IMG/VR virus record: IMGVR_UViG_3300046006_002112
Span: 1-24,147 of that record
Length of the DNA stretch: 24,147 bases
Origin: a virus
Reading direction: 5' to 3' (one strand)
Part shown: one piece after another, positions 16,711-23,278 of the stretch
Layout of the letters: every line of letters begins with the position of its first letter
Position numbering within the stretch: position 1 is the first letter of the stretch
Position numbers and translations under genes: made by a program
Notes under the pieces: generated by a model
Told to the model about the DNA's origin: nothing
Databases searched by the model: none
The model's input: only the letters and a program-made list of their open reading frames with translations

Positions 16711-19446
16711 TCATATCTCCATTATATTTCTTAAAATATTGAAAGCAGCAGGATTCAATTCTTTGTCTTTTTTTACTTGTAAGTCGTTTACATATTTCTT
16801 GTAAGTTTCAGTTTGTTTGACACTAAATCCAATTCCGTTAGTATATGGTTTTGCATCTCCTCGTCTATGGACAAAGAAATACGGTATTTTACCATTGAAA
16901 TCGTGAATACCGGTATATTTTTTGAATCCATACTCCTGTCCATTTCCATCCGAGTTGTCTAGTCCGGTATTTCCACCTATAGTGTATATCTCACCGGTCG
17001 GTGAAAAATGTAATAGTGTTTCTACGTGACCAGAACCGTTACCGTCAGGTCTTCTCACCACAAATGCACCTGGCCAATTTTTTATCTTATCCCAAAGTTG
17101 TTTACCAGCTTCAGTAAGACCGTTTGATGTCCAATGAAATCCATTTTCAAATAATGCAACAACATTATTTTCGTTATAAAAAGTACCAGAAGATGAATTT
17201 TTTGAAATACTATCTAACTCCGATTGATATTCTTTTATATCTTCTTCCAATTTTTTGTTTGCATTCTCTAGATTTTGTATTTCTCTCTCAAGGTTTCTAA
17301 CTTTTATGTAAAATCCATCTATTTTTTTTTGATTATATTTTGTTGGATCTGTATTGTCTCTATAGTTTGCTTCATTTTTTTCTGCATTTGGTTTTTCTTT
17401 TTCTAGTGATGTTTTCTTTGTTTTTATTGAAGAGTTATTACCAGAAATGGTTCCTTTTTTAGAAGATATATCATTCTGTAATTTCTTCTTTCGACTATCC
17501 AATCGTTCTCCAAAAATGTTAAATGGTGACTTGGAATAAAGTGTTGGGGCGTTTCTTGTGTTTGTTATGTCCACAGGATTACTATCAGATGAATATTTTC
17601 CGTTAGAATAAAGCATAAAATTTGTACACAGACCACACCAAAATGGATTTTCGGCCCAATTTGTATCTATTTCATTTGGGTGATCGATAACGGCAGCAAA
17701 TGAACCTATACCTCCTTGTGATTCTTTTACTACACTACGAGCTCTTGTTATTGCGGCGTGTATTTCCGACCCTTCCCCAAACATATACGGCCAATTTTTA
17801 TTGAATCTACCAACTGCACCGGAATTCATTAGAAGTGCCGCATCTATTGGAGATTCAACAGTATATCCTTTGAAAATTTTATCCAATTGAGAACCAAAAG
17901 AGAATAGATTTTTAAATCTACTTTCAACACTGCCAAAATCTATTGGGGGTTGTGAATTCTTTGGGTATAATTTTTTACCTTCTCCTCTAAAAAATATTCC
18001 ATTCGTCGGATCTTTACCAACACTATTCATCCATTTTATAAAAGTCAATGCGCGTGGTGGAATCTGTGTCATTGCTTTTGGTTTTTTATCTTCAGGTATT
18101 GGTTTTGATTTTTCCTCTATTTTTACAGTTTTACCTTCAGGTAAATCGGGATTAGAACCATCGGGTACACCATTTGACTTTTCTTTTACTTGTTTTTTTT
18201 CTAAAGCATCCGACTCTTCTGATTTTCTCTGAGCTTCTGTTTCTTGTTTTTTCTGCTCTATTTCTTTATTTACTACTTCTTTATTTACTTCACTACCAGG
18301 TTGTACTTTATCTTTAGATTGTGAATTTACCTTTTCTGTTTGAATTTGTTTTATTTGACTTTCACTATAATAGTCTTCAACAACTGGGTCATCTTGTAAA
18401 AATACAGTTGATAAGTAATTTGAACTTCCAGTATTCTCCGTTCTTATAACAATTTCGTCATCTTTTACAGCTTCTATTGAGAGATATTTTCGAGTATTAC
18501 CAGAAGTTCCAGCTTGAGGTGTTGCATTTGTTTGACCGGAATCCGTGGTCTGATTATTTACTTCTTCGGTTGTACCGATAACACCAGTTGTACCAGCTAC
18601 ACCAGCTACTCCGCTAACACCAGTTGTACCAGCTACACCAGCTACTCCGCTAACACCAGTTGTACCAGCTACACCAGCTACTCCACTAACACCAGTTGTA
18701 CCAGGATTTTGTGGTGTACCAAAAAGTTCATCCCATCCTTCCGGTTTTGGAAAAATGTTATTGAACTCGCCACGTACTCCCTCATTAGTACCATCGGGTA
18801 TATCAATAAATGAATTTACTATGACAGGTATGGATGATATTTCTAGAAAATTAGTACCTTCCAGTTCTTCATTTATACTTTCTATATGTTTAGAAAATCC
18901 TTTATTTTCATTTATCTGTGAGATTGGATATGATAAAGAAGATAATGCTTTACTAAGTTCTTGATATGATTCTGCAACTATGGTGTTGTAATCTGTTCTA
19001 ATACTTTCTATTAGGGATGGATTTGTTTCATTTGGAAGTTTTAGATATGATGTTTCAAACACACCAACATTCAATGAGAATTTCTTATTTATAAAAGTAC
19101 CTGTTTGTGAAATTCCACAGTAACCGGTCAGAAGTAAATAACCAAATGGTTCATCTTTGTTTGATAGTTTGTCTTGAAAATCTTTTCTTATTTTTGACCC
19201 ACGTTGAGATGTTGGAAGGTTCAAAAAATCCCATAACAGTTCATCTTTTGGATAAAAATCATTCGCTGTATAAAAAGCAGAAATATAAGATGAATCAATC
19301 AAACCACGTTCAGGGTCTGATATTTGCAGTTTAGAATATCTTTTTACTTCTTGGGTAATTTGAGAACTAAATATACCCTGAAGTTTTAGAATTTTTTCCT
19401 TTCTGTCTTTTCTATATTTTTCCGCGAGTTCTTCTCTTGTTGCCAT
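16711..19446 (-). CDS. Tail-associated cell-wall hydrolase candidate with collagen-like repeats and interrupted CHAP/NlpC-like domain (911 aa)
   Basis: Residues 1-245 are an unrecognised domain (MATREELAEKYRKDRKEKIL). Residues 249-293 are 15 Gly-X-Y triplets, a collagen-like stretch encoded by 36 bp DNA repeats. Residues 360-460 are a highly charged low-complexity linker rich in K, E and Q. Residues about 460-865 hold a probable papain-like peptidoglycan hydrolase. NPFWCGLCTNFM places the nucleophile at Cys604. GSGHVETLLHF places the histidine at His807. The following GEIYTIGGNTG is the strand typical of CHAP-type amidase/endopeptidases. Between Cys604 and His807 lies a coiled-coil insertion (about 648-748). 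The gene lies directly downstream of the gp5-like hub gene. It probably supplies the wall-cleaving activity that T4 carries inside gp5. Start: only weak GAG/AAAG signals upstream, but the ATG follows the gp5 stop by 4 bases. Catalysis is inferred, not shown. Confidence 0.85.
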   Translation of the reverse strand: MATREELAEKYRKDRKEKILKLQGIFSSQITQEVKRYSKLQISDPERGLIDSSYISAFYTANDFYPKDELLWDFLNLPTSQRGSKIRKDFQDKLSNKDEPFGYLLLTGYCGISQTGTFINKKFSLNVGVFETSYLKLPNETNPSLIESIRTDYNTIVAESYQELSKALSSLSYPISQINENKGFSKHIESINEELEGTNFLEISSIPVIVNSFIDIPDGTNEGVRGEFNNIFPKPEGWDELFGTPQNPGTTGVSGVAGVAGTTGVSGVAGVAGTTGVSGVAGVAGTTGVIGTTEEVNNQTTDSGQTNATPQAGTSGNTRKYLSIEAVKDDEIVIRTENTGSSNYLSTVFLQDDPVVEDYYSESQIKQIQTEKVNSQSKDKVQPGSEVNKEVVNKEIEQKKQETEAQRKSEESDALEKKQVKEKSNGVPDGSNPDLPEGKTVKIEEKSKPIPEDKKPKAMTQIPPRALTFIKWMNSVGKDPTNGIFFRGEGKKLYPKNSQPPIDFGSVESRFKNLFSFGSQLDKIFKGYTVESPIDAALLMNSGAVGRFNKNWPYMFGEGSEIHAAITRARSVVKESQGGIGSFAAVIDHPNEIDTNWAENPFWCGLCTNFMLYSNGKYSSDSNPVDITNTRNAPTLYSKSPFNIFGERLDSRKKKLQNDISSKKGTISGNNSSIKTKKTSLEKEKPNAEKNEANYRDNTDPTKYNQKKIDGFYIKVRNLEREIQNLENANKKLEEDIKEYQSELDSISKNSSSGTFYNENNVVALFENGFHWTSNGLTEAGKQLWDKIKNWPGAFVVRRPDGNGSGHVETLLHFSPTGEIYTIGGNTGLDNSDGNGQEYGFKKYTGIHDFNGKIPYFFVHRRGDAKPYTNGIGFSVKQTETYKKYVNDLQVKKDKELNPAAFNILRNIMEI
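18579..18702 (-). repeat. 36 bp tandem repeat, three full copies plus a partial, encoding collagen-like Gly-X-Y
   Basis: Units are at 18595-18630, 18631-18666 and 18667-18702. The first two are identical and the third differs by one base (g to a). A 16-base partial copy lies at 18579-18594. Each unit encodes GTTGVSGVAGVA in the 911-residue protein, keeping the frame. Near identity at the DNA level suggests recent expansion or slippage. Confidence 0.95.
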
Positions 19447-19450
19447 ATCT

Positions 19451-20782
19451 TTACTCGTTGAAAGTTACTGTTCCAGATTTATCACCACCTTGTTTTTCAG
19501 GTACCTTTACAATAAAGGAATTCTTCTTAAGTTCACTAAACTTATTTTTATCTACGCTAGATGGTCCACCAGAAAACTCATTTACGAAAGCGAACTTACT
19601 CGCGATTTTAGGTAATGAATTTATTAATCTAGATAAAGCATTGACATAACTCACGTATTCTCCACTATTAATTGGTGTACCCGAAGGACCTACTCCAGTT
19701 GGATGTGTCATCTTTACAATAGATTGATTCATGTCAATCAAAATATCCATTAGGGACTTTAGGACTTCTATAAGCCGATCACCCAATATAATCGGAGATG
19801 TTGCGTTGAATCCCAAAGAAATCCTACCACCCTCAATCTCAACTATATTCTTGGCGTTTAGTGCTAAAGTTTTTTCCGTGGCAAACCCAATACCTTCTTT
19901 TGCAAAACCAACCAGTTCTTGTTTATTTGAGTTCAGAACTATTCTATCGGACGCAAGTATTATTTGATTACCACCAAATAAGTTCTTTCTAAACAGACCA
20001 ATCTCTTTATCAAAGATTGATGGTGTATATGTTGAAGACGGTGTAAATTTTACAGACTGACCGGATGTTAGCCAAATTGATGCATCGTCATCATCAGGAC
20101 TTTCTATGTGAAATTGATTGAATGACTTTTCTATTTTCTTTGGATTTGTTCCATTAGAAATAATAGTTATTGGATTACCTGTTGCACCAGTTCCAACTCC
20201 CCACTTTGGATTTAGTTGGTATTTACGTCTTGTATCAACGGTGGAACCAAGACGAATTGATTGTCCCCATCTACCCTCTATAATAAGGTCACCAGAAAAT
20301 GGTTGTATTGGATAAACATCATTTCTTTCTGGAAATGTTGGGTCTATTGTTTCCTTTATATCCGTTCTTTCCGAAAGTTTTTTTACTATACCGAGTGATG
20401 CATCCGTTGATTTCTGTGTGTTATTCCTGTCATCAAGAAGAACTTTATTTGCACCAGGAATTCCATTGTGGTGAACAGAAGACTGTATAGATATTGGATG
20501 TGTGTAGTAGTATTCTCGACCATATCCTGCACCAGAGTGATATGGGGTTGGTGCTTTACAAACTAAAACTATCTCACCTTTTATTGGGATTTGTTTTATA
20601 TTGGCATTTATTGCCCTAGCTTGAATCAAATCAGTTGGAGTTGCAGCAGACTCCGCATTCAAAAACTTACACTTTATGGTATACAGCCTACTTGGGTTAC
20701 GTGTTTCATAATCAACCGAAACTACTTCAGCAGGAGCCCATTCATATTCTTGTGCATTAAGTATTATCTTTTGAAAGTTCAT
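19451..20782 (-). CDS. 5: Baseplate hub / central spike protein gp5-like, no lysozyme domain (443 aa)
   Basis: The N-terminal half is an OB-fold as in T4 gp5 and VgrG-type spikes: WAPAEVVSVDYETRNPSRLY, then TIKCKFLNAES and a PIKGEIVLVCKAPTP strand. The segment at about 164-180 (GDLIIEGRWGQSIRLGS) is a conserved feature I know from marine T4-like gp5 homologues. The region 240-335 repeats short beta strands (SIWLTSGQSVKFTPS, QIILASDRIVLNS, NIVEIEGGRISLG) compatible with a beta-helix spike stem. A helical segment with THPTGVGPSGTPIN follows. No lysozyme domain is present, unlike T4 gp5. I chose the ATG at 20782. A longer GTG start at 20809 exists, but AGG there overlaps the GTG itself, and this ATG opens the OB region. 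Either start overlaps the upstream gene (26 bp for the ATG). Confidence 0.88.
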   Translation of the reverse strand: MNFQKIILNAQEYEWAPAEVVSVDYETRNPSRLYTIKCKFLNAESAATPTDLIQARAINANIKQIPIKGEIVLVCKAPTPYHSGAGYGREYYYTHPISIQSSVHHNGIPGANKVLLDDRNNTQKSTDASLGIVKKLSERTDIKETIDPTFPERNDVYPIQPFSGDLIIEGRWGQSIRLGSTVDTRRKYQLNPKWGVGTGATGNPITIISNGTNPKKIEKSFNQFHIESPDDDDASIWLTSGQSVKFTPSSTYTPSIFDKEIGLFRKNLFGGNQIILASDRIVLNSNKQELVGFAKEGIGFATEKTLALNAKNIVEIEGGRISLGFNATSPIILGDRLIEVLKSLMDILIDMNQSIVKMTHPTGVGPSGTPINSGEYVSYVNALSRLINSLPKIASKFAFVNEFSGGPSSVDKNKFSELKKNSFIVKVPEKQGGDKSGTVTFNE

Positions 20783-21128
20783 CTGACTCTGTTGCCTCGT
20801 GTGATTCACCTATTGTTTTGATCTCTTTTAGAAGAGCATCCTTTTCTTCATCTGTCAAGAATGAACTTCCTTCTTCCGTAGTCTTTGAAACCATACGTTG
20901 AATAACAGCGGCTAATTTTACAAGATGTTCATCATTCTTGACCGATACTTCCATATAATCTTTGATGACAGGAACAAGTAAAGCCGCATCACCTATATTT
21001 GTAATAAGCGGTTTCAAGTCCGCAATCAGAAGATTTATCTGGCGGTCTTTTTTCTTTTGGTTCTCGTAAATGTCTTTTAGTAAGTCCGAGAACTTTTTAT
21101 TTCCGAATATTTCTGCGTCAAAGCTCAT
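20757..21128 (-). CDS. Small helical protein of T4-like marine phages, unknown function (123 aa)
   Basis: It starts MSFDAEIFGNKKFSDLLKDI, then an all-helical body (KKKDRQINLLIADLKPLI, DAALLVPVIKDYMEVSV, DEHLVKLAAVIQRM) and an acidic C-terminal tail (ESHEATESDELSKDNT). I recall similar proteins in marine T4-like phages next to baseplate genes, always without assigned function. It lies 14 bp after the late sigma gene, and its 3' end overlaps the gp5-like gene by 26 bp, which suggests coupled translation. No Shine-Dalgarno is evident before the ATG. No membrane segment or enzyme motif is visible. A chaperone or minor virion role is possible but unsupported. Confidence 0.8.
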   Translation of the reverse strand: MSFDAEIFGNKKFSDLLKDIYENQKKKDRQINLLIADLKPLITNIGDAALLVPVIKDYMEVSVKNDEHLVKLAAVIQRMVSKTTEEGSSFLTDEEKDALLKEIKTIGESHEATESDELSKDNT

Positions 21129-21142
21129 ATGATATAACTATG

Positions 21143-21874
21143 TTAGTCTTCAATAATGTCTTGTATTTCAAACCAATCCATATCTGCAATGTTTTGACCT
21201 TCCGAATATGCCTGATAGAGTCTGCCATATATGAATTTGAATTTTGTAATTACATTTGTTATGTACTGTGTTTTTATGCCTGTTCTTTCTCTAATCAGGA
21301 TATAAAGTGCCTTTTTGTTATAGTTTTCTATATTTTCTCGCGCCTTGAATAGATAGAGAACAGAATCTGCAACTTGTAAGTCTCTTATTTTTGTAAATAT
21401 AAGTGGTAAAAATTGATCCATTATGTCCACAAAAATATCAATAAAATCCTTTTGTTCGTCTACAAACTCACTTCGTAGTTGTTCATTTACGATGTTTCTT
21501 TCAGCGTCAATAGATTCTATTGTATGTCTCTTCTTGTAAAGATAGTAGTTTTTGTTATTCTCTGCAATAAGATAATTCTTAGCAACGATTGAGAAATAAG
21601 AGAATGCTTTGAATCCACTTTCCCCATCAAATTTACCGAGTTTCTCATGTAGAAAGGCAACAACTTCATGTTTTACGTCTTCATGTGATACATCAAAGTT
21701 ATAAAACTTGAATCGGTGAATCATTATCTCAGATAGTTTGTAGAACGCTGGATGAATTCTTTTAGTGTAAATGATATTTCGTTCAATAGGATCTTCACAA
21801 CGATTATATTCGTTTATAGCGTCTTCTGTTTCTTGTGTAAAATAGACGTTCTGTTTTTTCTTTTTCACTTCCAT
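21143..21874 (-). CDS. 55: Late-transcription sigma factor, gp55-like (243 aa)
   Basis: This is a probable homologue of T4 gp55, the small sigma factor that redirects host RNA polymerase to late promoters (TATAAATA type). Residues about 30-115 look like sigma region 2: an RNIIYTKRIHPAFYKLSEIM helix, HEDVKHEVVAFLHEKLGKFD, then SGFKAFSYFSIVAKNYLIAE. The last stretch resembles the FD--kG--faYF-----n-fI segment of gp55/sigma-70 factors. The C-terminal part (YNKKALYILIRERTGIKTQ, ITNVITKFKFIYGRLYQ) resembles a helix-turn-helix-like end. It is longer than T4 gp55 (185 residues). The ATG overlaps the upstream stop by one base (TGATG). It would control the virion genes lying downstream of it in this same window. 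Confidence 0.85.
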   Translation of the reverse strand: MEVKKKKQNVYFTQETEDAINEYNRCEDPIERNIIYTKRIHPAFYKLSEIMIHRFKFYNFDVSHEDVKHEVVAFLHEKLGKFDGESGFKAFSYFSIVAKNYLIAENNKNYYLYKKRHTIESIDAERNIVNEQLRSEFVDEQKDFIDIFVDIMDQFLPLIFTKIRDLQVADSVLYLFKARENIENYNKKALYILIRERTGIKTQYITNVITKFKFIYGRLYQAYSEGQNIADMDWFEIQDIIED

Positions 21875-22197
21875 CAGAATCTCCCTACTGTGCCACGAAC
21901 GTCTTTTTCTTCATCATCCTGTTCCGATTCTAATTCAAGATAAAGAGCAATATCGTTTATTATCTTCTTCAATTCTTTGAAGAAATAACCTGTTTCATCG
22001 TCAGATTCAAATGCACCTTTTCTATCCAATTGTTTTAGATAAGATTGTTGACTCAGAACTCGATTCCTCATTGACATAATGAAATCCACATTCTCCTGTG
22101 CAATAATTTCTAACTGAGCATATTTGGTATACAGGTTATAAATGACATACCCAGCACTCAAAAGAAGAAGTATTAAAAATAATACTAAAAATTCCAT
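21874..22197 (-). CDS. Small single-pass membrane protein, unknown function (107 aa)
   Basis: The start is the ATG at 22197. It lies one base after the clpP stop and has AGAGAGGA within the clpP end, about 7 bases upstream. A longer TTG-initiated frame inside clpP is less likely. The N-terminus MEFLVLFLILLLLSAGYVIY is a transmembrane anchor with almost nothing before it, so the body is probably on the cytoplasmic side (N-out) or exported by signal-anchor rules. The remainder is helical and coiled-coil-like (KYAQLEIIAQENVDFIMSM, FFKELKKIINDIALYLELE), then an acidic stretch SEQDDEEKD. It is sandwiched between a protease and a sigma factor gene with tight coupling. It could anchor or localise a partner at the membrane; no family recognised. 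Confidence 0.8.
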   Translation of the reverse strand: MEFLVLFLILLLLSAGYVIYNLYTKYAQLEIIAQENVDFIMSMRNRVLSQQSYLKQLDRKGAFESDDETGYFFKELKKIINDIALYLELESEQDDEEKDVRGTVGRF

Positions 22198-22198
22198 A

Positions 22199-22858
22199 TT
22201 ATCCTCTCTTGAATTTTGGCTCGATGATTGAATCAATTACACCAAGTCCGAGTGCCTCTTCAGGTGATAGATAATAATCTTTGAGTGTTGTTTCTTTCCA
22301 AAACTTGGCATCCTTGTTTGAGTTTTCACTCATAATCTGAACAAGGACTTCTTCCAACTTTTCCATGTGTTGAACGTTTGCCTTCATGTCTGATGACTTA
22401 CCATAGATACCTGATGACATTTCATGGAACATGATTGTACTGTTTTTTGAAGCAGCACGAACACCTGTTCCCGAACAAAGAAGTAGGGCGGCTGCGGACA
22501 TTGCACGTCCTCTACAAATTGTGTTTACCTTTACGTTGAGTGATTGAATAAAGTCAATCATACCGAGTGCTTCATATACATCACCACCGTCAGAATTGAT
22601 AATAATGTTGATTGGATTATCCTTCTTATCATCTTCTCTCATGTGAAGAATAGCCTTTATTCTCAACATAAAATCATAAAGAGTTCCATCTGCAATATCA
22701 CCAAACATATACAGAGTAGAGCTTTCTACATCAATACCATAATCAATTTGTGAAAGAGCCTCTTTCCACTTTACTGGTAAATCTTCACCTTTTTCTTCTG
22801 ATTTCTTTGTACTTGTTTTTTGTACGTTCTCATCCTCATCATCATAGAAACCTGCCAT
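22199..22858 (-). CDS. clpP: ClpP-type serine protease (219 aa)
   Basis: This is a member of the ClpP/crotonase-fold protease family. The catalytic triad can be placed as Ser121 (GRAMSAAALLL), His145 (TIMFHEMSSG) and Asp194 (LKDYYLSPEEALGLGVID). The substrate strand IIINSDGGDVYEALGMID (88-103 region) corresponds to the bacterial NSPGG loop, with Asp replacing Pro. The N-terminal 30 residues are acidic/lysine-rich and likely disordered (MAGFYDDEDENVQKTSTKKS), unlike the axial loops of bacterial ClpP. AAAGGAGT lies 9 bases before the ATG. It may process structural precursors or degrade host or phage proteins, with or without a host ATPase. T4-like phages use the unrelated gp21 for prohead maturation, so that job should not be assumed here. 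Confidence 0.93.
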   Translation of the reverse strand: MAGFYDDEDENVQKTSTKKSEEKGEDLPVKWKEALSQIDYGIDVESSTLYMFGDIADGTLYDFMLRIKAILHMREDDKKDNPINIIINSDGGDVYEALGMIDFIQSLNVKVNTICRGRAMSAAALLLCSGTGVRAASKNSTIMFHEMSSGIYGKSSDMKANVQHMEKLEEVLVQIMSENSNKDAKFWKETTLKDYYLSPEEALGLGVIDSIIEPKFKRG

Positions 22859-22870
22859 AATTCTACTCCT

Positions 22871-23278
22871 TTATTTTTTCGTAGTTTTCTTCACGGTCTT
22901 TTTAGTAATTTTTTTTATTTTACCACTCTGAACTAACTTTGCAAATTCGTTAGTAATTTTATCGTCTATCGTAGTTTTCTTTTTTCTTTCTTTTGTTGAC
23001 TCTTTTATTTCAGTTGGTGGTAAAGTTCCAAATAATTCAGGTTGTAATTCACCCTTGTGATATACATTACCGTCCTTATCAACAAATTCAGACATAAACT
23101 TCCACCCACGAGGATAACCACTAACCTTCTTTTCTTCAGGTGGTGGTAACATCATTGCAGTGCACTTCCAACAAAGTACAGATTTGGTATTTTCATCTAC
23201 CAAAACTTCTTCGTAACAACGTCTTCCTTTGAAATACTTACTCGTAGGTTGACTATTTTGACACGTCATATATCTCAT
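22871..23278 (-). CDS. Small putative zinc-binding protein with Lys-rich tail (135 aa)
   Basis: Four cysteines at 6, 21, 36 and 39 (MTCQNSQ, GRRCYEE, VLCWKCTAM) can form a zinc-ribbon-like site. The middle contains aromatic/proline segments (GYPRGWKFMSEFVDKDGN, LQPELFGTLPPTEI). The last 45 residues are very basic (KERKKKTT, KIKKITKKTVKKTTKK), suggesting nucleic acid or acidic-partner binding. The start overlaps the upstream stop as ATGA with GAGG about 9 bases before it. An in-frame ATG three codons later is an alternative start. I do not recognise the family. Metal binding is inferred from cysteine spacing. Confidence 0.8.
   Translation of the reverse strand: MRYMTCQNSQPTSKYFKGRRCYEEVLVDENTKSVLCWKCTAMMLPPPEEKKVSGYPRGWKFMSEFVDKDGNVYHKGELQPELFGTLPPTEIKESTKERKKKTTIDDKITNEFAKLVQSGKIKKITKKTVKKTTKK

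Noticed and set aside
18579-18702. CRISPR array
   Set aside because: The 36 bp units are directly adjacent with no spacers and preserve a reading frame.
18514-18813. Plus-strand open frame rich in TSYSANTSC repeats
   Set aside because: It is the antisense reading of the collagen-like repeat in the hydrolase gene; its repeated look comes from the 36 bp DNA units.
19451-20809. GTG start for the gp5-like protein
   Set aside because: No separate Shine-Dalgarno precedes the GTG. The ATG at 20782 lies directly before the OB-fold sequence and reduces the overlap. The choice is not fully certain.
21874-22197. gp33 late co-activator next to the sigma factor
   Set aside because: The size is similar, but the N-terminal transmembrane segment does not fit soluble gp33.
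21874-22236. Longer 120-residue version of the small membrane protein
   Set aside because: It would begin with TTG inside clpP without a ribosome site, while the ATG at 22197 has AGAGAGGA in front and starts directly with the membrane segment.
22199-22858. ClpP as the prohead protease of this phage
   Set aside because: T4-like phages use gp21, no head genes are in the window, and the catalytic layout alone does not show the substrate.
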